From the NCBI GenBank assembly GCA_900321845.1, contig ONXT01000286.1:1-8522 (forward strand): a stretch of 8,522 nucleotides of DNA. The letters run 5' to 3'. The stretch is from an uncultured Bacteroidales bacterium (GTDB lineage Bacteria; Bacteroidota; Bacteroidia; Bacteroidales; WCHB1-69). The notes below the pieces were generated by a model, which was not told the origin of the DNA, searched no databases, and was given only the letters and a program-made list of their open reading frames with translations. Positions 1 through 6,956 of the stretch are shown piece after piece. A program made the translations under genes and the position numbers. Each line of letters begins with the position of its first letter. Within the stretch, counting starts at the first letter, position 1.

Positions 1-633
1 CCGTCATTTCCTGAACAACCTGATTTTCAAATCGTTCAACTGAACAACCTGAGCGACCCCCGCACTGTCAAAATCAAGGGCGTGCAGTATTTTATCCGAG
101 ATATTTACAGCATAGCCGCCTATCCTCAAAGGGCCGGCGAAGTATCCATTCTTCCCTTGGAATTGGATTCAGTCATTCTCATCCAAGATGAATCGACAGG
201 CAATCCACAAACAAAGACCTTATATTCCGATCCCATCAGATTGAATGTCATAGGTTTACCTTCAAACAAGCCCCCAAAATTCAACGGCGTGGTCGGCGAA
301 CTCTCACTCAAGGCATCACTATCCAAAACCGAGATGAAAGCCAACGACACGACCCGTCTGGTGATTACGGTTACCGGAAACGGCAATTTGCAGCGGATTG
401 AAAAGCCATCATTCCACTTTCCGGCACTGCTAAGCGTTGTGGAATCCGAAAGCTACGACAGCACTGAATTGCTAAACGACGATGCAACAGGCTCACGTAC
501 ATTCAGTTATATCATCACACCACATACAGCTGGCAACTTTTACATTCCCGCATACGAATTCTACTATTTTGATACGCTTACAAAAAGGTATAAATTACTC
601 AGCACGGGAGCGTACGATTTAAAAGTAGAATAA
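1..633 (+). CDS. batD: BatD-like protein, C-terminal part of a gene cut by the window edge; lacks a membrane anchor
   Basis: Frame 1 is open from the first base to a TAA at 631-633, giving 210 visible residues; the start lies upstream of the window. The sequence aligns without large gaps to residues about 205-415 of the BatD encoded immediately downstream. Shared landmarks include a YPQ-AG motif followed by PLEL, an NV..LP..KP..F.G.VG block, a GNGNLQ/GSGNLQ turn, and near the end TAGNF.IP..EF.YFD and YDLKVE. BatD ectodomains are beta-rich and act in the periplasm with the BatA/BatB von Willebrand-type proteins; their molecular role is not settled. This protein stops exactly where the paralog continues into its juxtamembrane segment, transmembrane helix and cytoplasmic tail, so it looks soluble and periplasmic. 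No frameshifted remnant of a tail follows, so the short form seems to be the natural end rather than a recent break. A signal peptide cannot be checked because the N-terminus is missing. Confidence 0.85.
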   Translation, partial: PSFPEQPDFQIVQLNNLSDPRTVKIKGVQYFIRDIYSIAAYPQRAGEVSILPLELDSVILIQDESTGNPQTKTLYSDPIRLNVIGLPSNKPPKFNGVVGELSLKASLSKTEMKANDTTRLVITVTGNGNLQRIEKPSFHFPALLSVVESESYDSTELLNDDATGSRTFSYIITPHTAGNFYIPAYEFYYFDTLTKRYKLLSTGAYDLKVE

Positions 634-656
634 AACAAATAATAGATTGATAACCA

Positions 657-2468
657 ATGATAAGACATATCCAAACCGCTATTGTTTTCTGTCTCTTCTG
701 CATAGGGGCGATGGCTGCCGGCTTTGCCCAGACCGCAACCGCTGTCGCTCCAGCCAAAGTCGGCATCAACCAACGGATTAGCTACACGGTCAAACTCGAC
801 CAGCACCCGAGCAAAATCACGGCGACCAATTTCGGGACATTCACGCACGTGGGAGGACCATCGCAAAGCAGCTCCACCTCCATCCAAATCGTGAACGGAC
901 AGCAATCGACTTCAAACACATATAGTTACACCTATACCCTGCAACCCACAAAGGTCGGAAAGCAAACCATTCCCGGCGTGTCGTTCCTTGTTGACGGCAA
1001 AGTTGTGACCAGCAATTCCGTAACCGTTGAGGTAACGCAGGAAGACCAGCAGGTTCGCAACCGCCAGCGCCAACAGTTTATAGATCCTTTCGAGGAATTC
1101 TTCGGCAATTCAGCCCGCCAGCAACGCCAAGCCATCGACTTCGACAGCGAGATATTCCTCAAATCGCAGGTCAGCAAAACCAATCCTTACGTGGGCGAAG
1201 AGGTCGTCATCACCTATAAGCTCTATTACAGCAACATCTACCAATTCCAAGTCACGGGCAACGAATTCCCGCAACAGCAGAACCTGTGGACCTACCAATT
1301 GGGCAATCCCAATGCGTCTCCGCAACCCACGACAACCACACTGAACGGCAAGAGATACAACGTGGTGGAGGTCTATAAAACGGCGGTTTACCCGCAGAAA
1401 GCAGGCACCCTCACCGTAACACCGCTTGAGTTGGAGGGGGTGGTCACCGTTCCCAGAGGCTGGTTCGGTGCCGACCAACAGCGAAAGAAACTGAAATCGG
1501 GCGAGATCACTTTGAACGTCAAGGAACTGCCCGCCGGAAAACCCGCCAATTTCAGCGGACTGGTCGGCAAGTTCACCATGACCTCCTCGCTTACGAAGTC
1601 GGAACTGAAGACCAACGACGCCACGGACTTGGTGGTTAAAATTTCCGGAAGCGGGAACCTGCAAATGGCAGAGCCCCCCGCAATCAACTTCCCGACCGAC
1701 TTTGACGTAAGCGACCCTGCGGTGAACGACCGGATTCAAACAGGTGGAAACAGCGTAAACGGTTCACGTTCATTCGACTTCGTCATCATTCCCCGAACCG
1801 CTGGCAACTTCACCATCCCTGGTTGCGAATTCTGCTATTTCGACCCTCAAAGCAAAACATACAAGACGCTCACTACAGAGCCCTACGATGTCAAAGTTGA
1901 AAAGGGCGAAGATGACAACAGCGTTTCATCTTCTTATCAAAAAGGAATCCAGATGCTGGACAGGGACATCCGTTTTATCCAAACCGATGCTTCGCAATTC
2001 AACAAGAAAAGCAAGGTCTTGTTCGGAACCGGCCTCTACCTCCTTTTGTTGTTCTTGCCGCTATTAATACTCATTCTGATCATCCTCATCTGGCGGAAAA
2101 GCATCAAAAACCGCGAAAATGTGATGAAGCTGCGCAACAAACGTGCTACAAAAGTTGCACGCAGGAGCCTTAAAAAAGCAAAAAAACTGTTAGCGGAGAA
2201 CAAAGAGACGGAATTCTATGTGGAAATATCACGCGCACTCTGGGGCTATATGAGCGACAAATACAAAATCCCGTTGTCTGAACTTTCCATGGAAACAGTA
2301 CGCAACCGCTTAACAGACAAGGGATTGGAACAAGAAGACATCGAAAAATTCATCCACACGCTCAATGAATGCGAATTCGCCCGTTTTGCCCCAAACAACA
2401 GCGGCGAAATGATGAACAACCTTTACAATCTCTCACTGGATTTCATTACCCAAATCGAGAAAAAATAG
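657..2468 (+). CDS. batD: BatD family protein, full length, membrane anchored
   Basis: The protein has 603 residues, a usual length for Bacteroidota BatD. It begins with a signal peptide (residues 1-24, hydrophobic core then AAGFA, likely cut before Q25). A long beta-strand-rich ectodomain follows, interrupted at about 128-160 by a Gln/Arg-rich stretch containing DPFEEFFG. A single transmembrane helix lies at about 455-479, very rich in Leu and Ile, followed by basic residues. The remaining 124 residues are a charged helical cytoplasmic tail. In the Bacteroides fragilis aerotolerance operon, BatD acts with BatA, BatB, BatC and BatE and a MoxR ATPase; the current view is a membrane stress-tolerance complex, but the biochemistry is unknown. 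It starts 23 bp after the preceding BatD-like gene, to which residues 205-415 are homologous, and ends 6 bp before batE, so all three are probably one transcript. ATG at 657 is favoured because it directly precedes the signal peptide. Confidence 0.93.
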   Translation: MIRHIQTAIVFCLFCIGAMAAGFAQTATAVAPAKVGINQRISYTVKLDQHPSKITATNFGTFTHVGGPSQSSSTSIQIVNGQQSTSNTYSYTYTLQPTKVGKQTIPGVSFLVDGKVVTSNSVTVEVTQEDQQVRNRQRQQFIDPFEEFFGNSARQQRQAIDFDSEIFLKSQVSKTNPYVGEEVVITYKLYYSNIYQFQVTGNEFPQQQNLWTYQLGNPNASPQPTTTTLNGKRYNVVEVYKTAVYPQKAGTLTVTPLELEGVVTVPRGWFGADQQRKKLKSGEITLNVKELPAGKPANFSGLVGKFTMTSSLTKSELKTNDATDLVVKISGSGNLQMAEPPAINFPTDFDVSDPAVNDRIQTGGNSVNGSRSFDFVIIPRTAGNFTIPGCEFCYFDPQSKTYKTLTTEPYDVKVEKGEDDNSVSSSYQKGIQMLDRDIRFIQTDASQFNKKSKVLFGTGLYLLLLFLPLLILILIILIWRKSIKNRENVMKLRNKRATKVARRSLKKAKKLLAENKETEFYVEISRALWGYMSDKYKIPLSELSMETVRNRLTDKGLEQEDIEKFIHTLNECEFARFAPNNSGEMMNNLYNLSLDFITQIEKK

Positions 2469-2474
2469 TACGCG

Positions 2475-3230
2475 ATGAAAAAGACATTATTGATAATCAT
2501 GCTAATAAGCTGCATCACAGCAAATTATGCCGAAAATGAATTGGCAAGAATGCAGCAGGCAAACAAAGAGTACCAATCGGAAAATTATAGTGGAGCCGTT
2601 GATTTATACAAACAACTCGTCAATGACGGCAACGAAAGCTCCGCTTTGTATTACAATTTGGGGAATGCCTACTACAAAAGCGGTTCCAACGCACAAGCGC
2701 TGCTCTGGTATGAGCGAGCCCTCCGCCTCGACCCGACAAACGAAGACATAAAACACAATATCGCCTTTGTAAATCAGAAGATTACGGACAAAATCGAGCC
2801 CGTTCCCGAATCCGCGATTGAAATGATGTGGAACAGATCTTCACATAAACTCACCGAAAATCAGTGGGCGATTCTTTCCATCGTTTTCAGCTGCCTTCTC
2901 ATACTTGCATTGGCCGGCTTCATTTTTGGTAGAAGCGGAGGCCTCAGGATCGGCGGGGGCATCGTTTTCTGCCTTTCCATTTTCATGCTGGTTTTCACCA
3001 TCATTTTCGCCGCAAAAGAGCACAACCGGTTTGCGCGGCACGACGAGGCCATCGTGATGAACATGGTAACCGAAGCCAAGAGTTCCCCGACAGAAAAAGG
3101 GAACACCATTTTCGTCATTCACGAAGGACTTAAAGTGCAGATAACCAAAGAGGTAGAGAACTATGTGGAAATAAGAATCCCCAGTGGCGAAAAGGGTTGG
3201 ATTAGCAAAATGGCCATTGAGAAAATTTGA
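2475..3230 (+). CDS. batE: BatE-like TPR protein with SH3-like domain
   Basis: The protein has 251 residues. A signal peptide (1-19, ending NYA) precedes at least two TPR units at about 24-91; the second contains YYNLGNAYYKSG and ALLWYERALRLDP, close to the TPR consensus. Two transmembrane helices follow at about 131-151 and 158-180, with a short basic Gly-rich loop between them. The last 65 residues (about 187-251) look like a bacterial SH3-type domain, with EAIVMN near its start, an HEG..V turn, and a closing GEKGWI. This order (signal, TPR, two helices, SH3) is that of BatE in Bacteroidota, the last gene of the aerotolerance-type operon. The TPRs and SH3 domain should both face the periplasm if the two helices form a hairpin; that topology is inferred. 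The gene starts 6 bp after batD and is probably translated from the same message. No frameshift or missing part is visible. Confidence 0.9.
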   Translation: MKKTLLIIMLISCITANYAENELARMQQANKEYQSENYSGAVDLYKQLVNDGNESSALYYNLGNAYYKSGSNAQALLWYERALRLDPTNEDIKHNIAFVNQKITDKIEPVPESAIEMMWNRSSHKLTENQWAILSIVFSCLLILALAGFIFGRSGGLRIGGGIVFCLSIFMLVFTIIFAAKEHNRFARHDEAIVMNMVTEAKSSPTEKGNTIFVIHEGLKVQITKEVENYVEIRIPSGEKGWISKMAIEKI

Positions 3231-3238
3231 GTAGAAAA

Positions 3239-4381
3239 ATGCAGGGAAAAGAGAGATTCGTTGCCAAGACATACGCTGGACTTGAGCAGATTTTAAAAGA
3301 GGAATTGGAACAATTAGGTGCGGAAAACTGCAGGATCGGGACCCGTGCCGTGGAATTCGAAGGCGACATTTCGATGCTTTACCGCGCCAACTACTACTGC
3401 CGCTTTGCGCTGCGGATTCTATGGCAAGTGCACCAGTTCACCTTCCGCGACAACAACCAGTTTTACGAAGAAATCTACAAATATCCGGCAGAAAAAATCA
3501 TGTCGGTTCGCAACACGCTCGCTTTTAATGTGACCATGAGCGGGAACATGTTCAAGACGCCCCTCTACGCCGCTCTTTTAGCCAAGGATGCCGTGTGCGA
3601 CCGCTTCCGCGAGAAGTTCGACGAACGGCCGTCCGTCAACAAGGACAATCCCGATGTCCAATTCAACGTACACATCTTCAACAATAACGCCGCCCTCTAC
3701 CTGGACGCTTCGGGCGAATCGCTTCATAAGCGCGGATACCGCGTGTCGAGCCACCCAGCGCAGATCAGCGAGGTGGTGGCTGCGGCGATGGTGAAGCTGA
3801 GCGGGTGGAAACACGACTGCGACCTGATCGACCCCATGTGCGGTTCGGGCACCATCCTCATCGAAGCCGCAATGGCCGCACTGAACATTCCAGCCGGATT
3901 CTACCGTGATAAGTACGGATTCTTCAACTGGAAGAATTTCGATAGGAAATTGTGGGAAAAGATTGTAAATGAAGCGGATATCAAAGACGATGTGCCGATT
4001 AATTTCTATGGATCCGACATCTCCACACGTTTCATAGGCATGGCCAAGGCCAACGTTTACGAAGCACGACTCAACGACTTCATCCGGCTGCAACGCTGCG
4101 CGATGAGCGAGTCCACGCCCCAACGCACCCCAGCCTGCCTCATCTTCAACCCTCCCTACGGCGAACGCCTTGACATGGATGATATCGAGGATTTCTATAA
4201 ACAAATCGGAAACAGCTTAAAACAGAAATATGCCGGTTGCACAGCCTTCCTCATCAGTTCCAACATGGAGGCTGTCAAGAAAATCGGGCTACACCCCTCC
4301 AAGAAGACGACATTGTACAACGGAGCTCTCGAATGCAAATTCCTACGCTACGACCTGTATGCCGGCTCCAAAGCGAAATAA
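3239..4381 (+). CDS. rlmL: THUMP-domain class I SAM-dependent RNA methyltransferase, RlmL N-half type (probable 23S rRNA guanine-N2 methyltransferase)
   Basis: From ATG 3239 the protein has 380 residues. The N-terminal part (about 6-165) fits the ferredoxin-like plus THUMP RNA-binding module, opening with FVAKTYAGLEQIL and closing with LHKRGYR. The Rossmann methyltransferase part carries the SAM-binding loop DPMCGSGTILIEAA (from 198), an acidic motif YGSD (257-260) and the catalytic FNPPYGER (303-310). NPPY is typical of enzymes that methylate an exocyclic amino group, here most likely guanine N2 as in the m2G2445 activity of E. coli RlmL. E. coli RlmL is a fusion of about 700 residues with an m7G domain (RlmK); this protein has only the RlmL half, as is usual in Bacteroidota. 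A TTG at 3227 would add four residues and overlap batE, but ATG 3239 fits family N-termini better. It lies 8 bp after batE and is probably cotranscribed with it. The exact target base is inferred from the family. Confidence 0.88.
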   Translation: MQGKERFVAKTYAGLEQILKEELEQLGAENCRIGTRAVEFEGDISMLYRANYYCRFALRILWQVHQFTFRDNNQFYEEIYKYPAEKIMSVRNTLAFNVTMSGNMFKTPLYAALLAKDAVCDRFREKFDERPSVNKDNPDVQFNVHIFNNNAALYLDASGESLHKRGYRVSSHPAQISEVVAAAMVKLSGWKHDCDLIDPMCGSGTILIEAAMAALNIPAGFYRDKYGFFNWKNFDRKLWEKIVNEADIKDDVPINFYGSDISTRFIGMAKANVYEARLNDFIRLQRCAMSESTPQRTPACLIFNPPYGERLDMDDIEDFYKQIGNSLKQKYAGCTAFLISSNMEAVKKIGLHPSKKTTLYNGALECKFLRYDLYAGSKAK

Positions 4382-4553
4382 CCGCTCATTCCACGGGCAG
4401 CAAATAAACTTTACTCGTAAAAATTTGTCTATCGACCAATTTTCATCCAACCGGCATGGAAAGCTCGAAACAAATGTGTATTGCACAAAAAAAACACAGA
4501 TTGCCAATTCAAAAAATTAGCGTATTTTTGCCCGATTTTTAATAGCGACAACC
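4382..4553. other. 172-bp intergenic region between the methyltransferase and the first TPR gene
   Basis: This is the longest non-coding stretch in the window and separates two groups of tightly spaced genes. It is clearly more A/T-rich than the flanking genes, particularly in its second half. It contains one convincing promoter near the 3' end (listed separately). I looked for a terminator for the upstream operon and found only weak A/T stems without a clear GC stem plus T-run, so where that transcript ends is not evident. Short open frames crossing this region show no recognisable protein features. Confidence 0.7.
4501..4530 (+). promoter_or_regulatory. Bacteroidota-type sigma-ABfr promoter for the TPR-dedA-aroE group
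   Basis: A TTG at 4501-4503 is followed by a 19-bp spacer and TATTTTTG at 4523-4530. The second element matches the Bacteroidota -7 consensus TAnnTTTG exactly, and spacing and -33 element agree with the known consensus, except that the base before TTG is A rather than T. Transcription should start roughly at 4535-4540, giving a short leader of about 15-20 nt before the ATG at 4554. No operator or riboswitch is visible in so short a leader. The same motif was not found in the short gaps ahead of the other genes. Confidence 0.72.
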
Positions 4554-5744
4554 ATGAAGAAAATCGCAATCATTTTCGCCACCATCGTGCTAACCACCTT
4601 TTCGGGGCTCGCGCAAAAGAACACCCCCACACGCGCCTACAACCTCTATGCGGAAAACAACTATGAAGCCGCAAAAGAGTGCATCGACCAATGTATATTG
4701 GATGAAAAATACAATACGAAAGCAAGCACTTGGCTCTACAAAGCAAACATCGACCACATGCTGGCCAGCATGGAATACTCTGCCAAGCAAAACGACGACA
4801 AGTATGTCATCAAGCACCCCAACACGCCCGTAGAAGCCTTCGACGCATACAAAAAAGCGCGCTCCATCAACAAAAATGTGGAGGGATTTGAGATGAAATC
4901 ACCCAGCGACGGGCTCCCCATCATCTACCCCTTACTGTTCATCCAAGGCGTTAACGAACTGGTAGCCAATCAATTCGAGACAGCAAAGAACACATTGGAA
5001 AAGGCTGTGGAAAGCTACGAAATGCAGACACCGCCCCAATACCCGCTGGAGGGCAAGCTCTATTACTACTATGCTTACGCATTGGAGATGAACAAAGACA
5101 TGACCAACGCTGAAAAATACTACCAGAAAGCACTTGCGGACGGCTCTAAAGATATGAACGTTTTTATCAGACTGATAGAAAGTTACAAGAGAGACAATCG
5201 CAAAACCGACGTACTCGCCCTGATTGAACAAGCCAAGAAAAACGATGCGAACAACGACAACATCCTTGTGGCGGAGGCTGAATACTATTTTTGGACCGGC
5301 GACAACGAACGCGGCCGCCAACTGCTGAAAAGCCTTCCCGCAACCCTCAACGAAACTCCCGATGCACTGATCAACGCCGCCAATCTCTACATCAAGGACA
5401 ACCAATATGGCGAAGCCGAAAAACTCCTCAGAAAAGCATACGCGAACAACCCAAGCGCCCTCATCGCACACAACCTCGGCGTATGCTGCTCCAACATCGG
5501 CGAAGACAAATACATGGAAGCCAATAAATTAGATGTCAACGGAAAGAAGAGTGAAGGCGAAGCGGTCAAGAGGGAAGCAGACCAATACATGTTGGACGCG
5601 GCCGAATACTTCGAGAAGGCCTCCAAGGAAGAAATCAACGATATCAGCGTACTTTATAAACTAAAAGAAATATATTTACGTTTAGGGAAAGAAAGCAAAG
5701 TTCAAGAAACGGAAAAACGCATTCAATCAATAGAAAACAAATAA
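4554..5744 (+). CDS. Exported tetratricopeptide-repeat protein (first of a paralogous pair)
   Basis: The protein has 396 residues. A signal peptide (1-20, ending SGLA before QK) has no lipobox cysteine, so a soluble periplasmic location is likely. The rest is almost entirely helical TPR-like. The clearest units lie at about 167-200 (YYYYAYALEMNKDMTNAEKYYQKAL), 235-262, 269-300 (ALINAANLYIKDNQYGEAEKLLRKAY) and 303-357, the last interrupted by a lysine-rich insertion around 318-345. An early part (about 57-160) aligns with the next gene: WLYKAN, a Lys/Asp-rich YVIKHP segment, AY.KA, then a P-I-Y block before a new TPR. Similar secreted TPR proteins are common in Bacteroidales genomes, without assigned function. 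Adjacent cysteines at 311-312 are unusual in a periplasmic protein. The gene follows a consensus promoter and precedes its paralog by 27 bp. A scaffold role in protein-protein contacts is a family inference only. Confidence 0.88.
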   Translation: MKKIAIIFATIVLTTFSGLAQKNTPTRAYNLYAENNYEAAKECIDQCILDEKYNTKASTWLYKANIDHMLASMEYSAKQNDDKYVIKHPNTPVEAFDAYKKARSINKNVEGFEMKSPSDGLPIIYPLLFIQGVNELVANQFETAKNTLEKAVESYEMQTPPQYPLEGKLYYYYAYALEMNKDMTNAEKYYQKALADGSKDMNVFIRLIESYKRDNRKTDVLALIEQAKKNDANNDNILVAEAEYYFWTGDNERGRQLLKSLPATLNETPDALINAANLYIKDNQYGEAEKLLRKAYANNPSALIAHNLGVCCSNIGEDKYMEANKLDVNGKKSEGEAVKREADQYMLDAAEYFEKASKEEINDISVLYKLKEIYLRLGKESKVQETEKRIQSIENK

Positions 5745-5771
5745 TTTAATAACATCTTAAATTTCAAAATC

Positions 5772-6953
5772 ATGAAAAGATTAGTCGCACTTGCAATCCT
5801 CTGCACCATGGCTATGGGCAGTTTTGCACAAAACGTAAATGACGTATGGTTGCTGCTGCAAAACGGCAACATTCCCGGCGCCAAAAAGAAAATCGAAGAA
5901 TGCATGCCCTCCAACCAAAACAACGCAATGGCTTGGTTGTATAGAGGCAACGTTTATATGAAGATTTACGATCGCGACCAAAGCCGTTTGGAGAAGGACC
6001 CCAAGTACACTTCAAAAGACCCGGAAGCCGCTTACATCGCGTATGAGAGTTTCTTCAAAGCATTGGAACTGGATCCGAAAATCAAGGAAAAAACCCCCAG
6101 CGGCCTGGTTGAACCCACCTTCGGCCAAAGTACGATGGGCGGCCCCATCTACAACATGGGCGTAGCCGCATACAAGGCCAAGGACATCGAGAAAGCGGAA
6201 AAGTACTTCCGCGCCGCTGTCAAGTGCTTCAACCTTGACCCCGCCTACAAGGAATATGCAGGAAGCTGCTACTACCAATTGGCCATCATCAAACAAAACG
6301 ACAAGGAAGCCTACAAGGAGGTGCTGGATGAAGCGGTCAACGCTAAAACCAATGTCAGCCTTCTTTACCAATTGGCTTACGACTACTATGACAAAGCCAA
6401 CGACATGGAACAATGCGGCAAAATCCTCACCACTGCCAAAAAGAACGTGAAAAAAACCGACATCACCGACATTTACGCACTGGAATTGGGCTATGCCTCC
6501 AAGGTCAAAGACACCGTAAGATTTGAAAAAGCCATCAAGAAAGCTGCCGATTACGATTCCATTCCCGAATTCGTCGCCACCTGCGCTACCTATCTGGTAA
6601 ACGCAAAAGAATTCAACAAAGCCGACACCTTGCTCACCAGCGCTTTGGCCAAGCATCCGGAAAGCTACGAACTCAACAACATGATGGGCTACACCTACTT
6701 CATGTATGCCGATGAGTGCAGAAAATTGGCAGACGCCGCCGTCAAAGAGCATAAATACGATTTGTCAGGTCAATACAAAACCCAAGAAAGGGAATTGATG
6801 GCCACGGCACACGACTGGTGCGAAAAAGCATACAACATCAAGAAAGACGAGAAGCAGAATGCCATGATGTTGTATCAATTGAAACTGCAACTGGGCAAAG
6901 ACGTACCGGCAGAACTCAAAGAATTCGTTGAAGGAACCCCCTCACAAAACTAA
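5772..6953 (+). CDS. Exported tetratricopeptide-repeat protein (second of a paralogous pair)
   Basis: The protein has 393 residues with a clean signal peptide (1-19, ending GSFA before QN) and no lipobox, so it is probably periplasmic. TPR-like helices fill the rest. Good units are at about 53-102 (AWLYRGNVYMKIY, later FFKALELDP), 125-158 (PIYNMGVAAYKAKDIEKAEKYF), 163-192, 196-224, 233-262, 268-296 (YLVNAKEFNKADTLLTSAL) and 300-356. Between the two halves of the first unit sits a charged loop with DPKYTSKDPEAAYIAY, matching the DDKYVIKHPNTPVEAF loop in the preceding protein at the same place. With nearly equal length, this supports a tandem duplication followed by strong divergence. It lies 27 bp after the first copy and 3 bp before dedA, so it should share their transcript. 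The 27-bp gap is A/T-rich with no recognisable promoter. Its function is not known; a periplasmic assembly or scaffold role is only a guess. Confidence 0.88.
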   Translation: MKRLVALAILCTMAMGSFAQNVNDVWLLLQNGNIPGAKKKIEECMPSNQNNAMAWLYRGNVYMKIYDRDQSRLEKDPKYTSKDPEAAYIAYESFFKALELDPKIKEKTPSGLVEPTFGQSTMGGPIYNMGVAAYKAKDIEKAEKYFRAAVKCFNLDPAYKEYAGSCYYQLAIIKQNDKEAYKEVLDEAVNAKTNVSLLYQLAYDYYDKANDMEQCGKILTTAKKNVKKTDITDIYALELGYASKVKDTVRFEKAIKKAADYDSIPEFVATCATYLVNAKEFNKADTLLTSALAKHPESYELNNMMGYTYFMYADECRKLADAAVKEHKYDLSGQYKTQERELMATAHDWCEKAYNIKKDEKQNAMMLYQLKLQLGKDVPAELKEFVEGTPSQN

Positions 6954-6956
6954 TTC

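Noticed and set aside
1110..1739. Open frame on the minus strand (209 codons) opposite batD
   Set aside because: It lies wholly within the well-supported batD gene and has no recognisable motif or promoter; it is a mirror of the coding strand.
3227..3238. TTG start for the methyltransferase
   Set aside because: It adds only four residues unlike the family N-terminus; ATG 3239 is preferred, though the TTG cannot be excluded.
4419..4443. Possible terminator for the upstream operon (AAAATT paired with AATTTT, 12-nt loop)
   Set aside because: The stem is six A/T pairs with no GC core and only a four-T run, too weak to call an intrinsic terminator.
4471..4496. TGTG-TATTG-CACA hairpin followed by a run of A
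   Set aside because: The stem has only four base pairs and the tract after it is A rather than T on the + strand, so it does not fit a terminator for the + strand genes.
4481..4666. Small open frame spanning the promoter and the start of the first TPR gene
   Set aside because: It crosses the promoter and overlaps the signal peptide of the TPR protein in another frame, with no protein features.
6134..6149. GATGGG-CGGC-CCCATC hairpin in the second TPR gene
   Set aside because: The stem is only six base pairs and lies in a conserved coding segment (TMGGPI), so it is explained by codon content and chance.
6012..6752. Long open frame on the minus strand (246 codons) opposite the second TPR gene
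   Set aside because: Its protein is a Val/Phe/Gly-rich shadow of the TPR coding sequence with no recognisable domain; the + strand frame has a signal peptide and clear TPRs.
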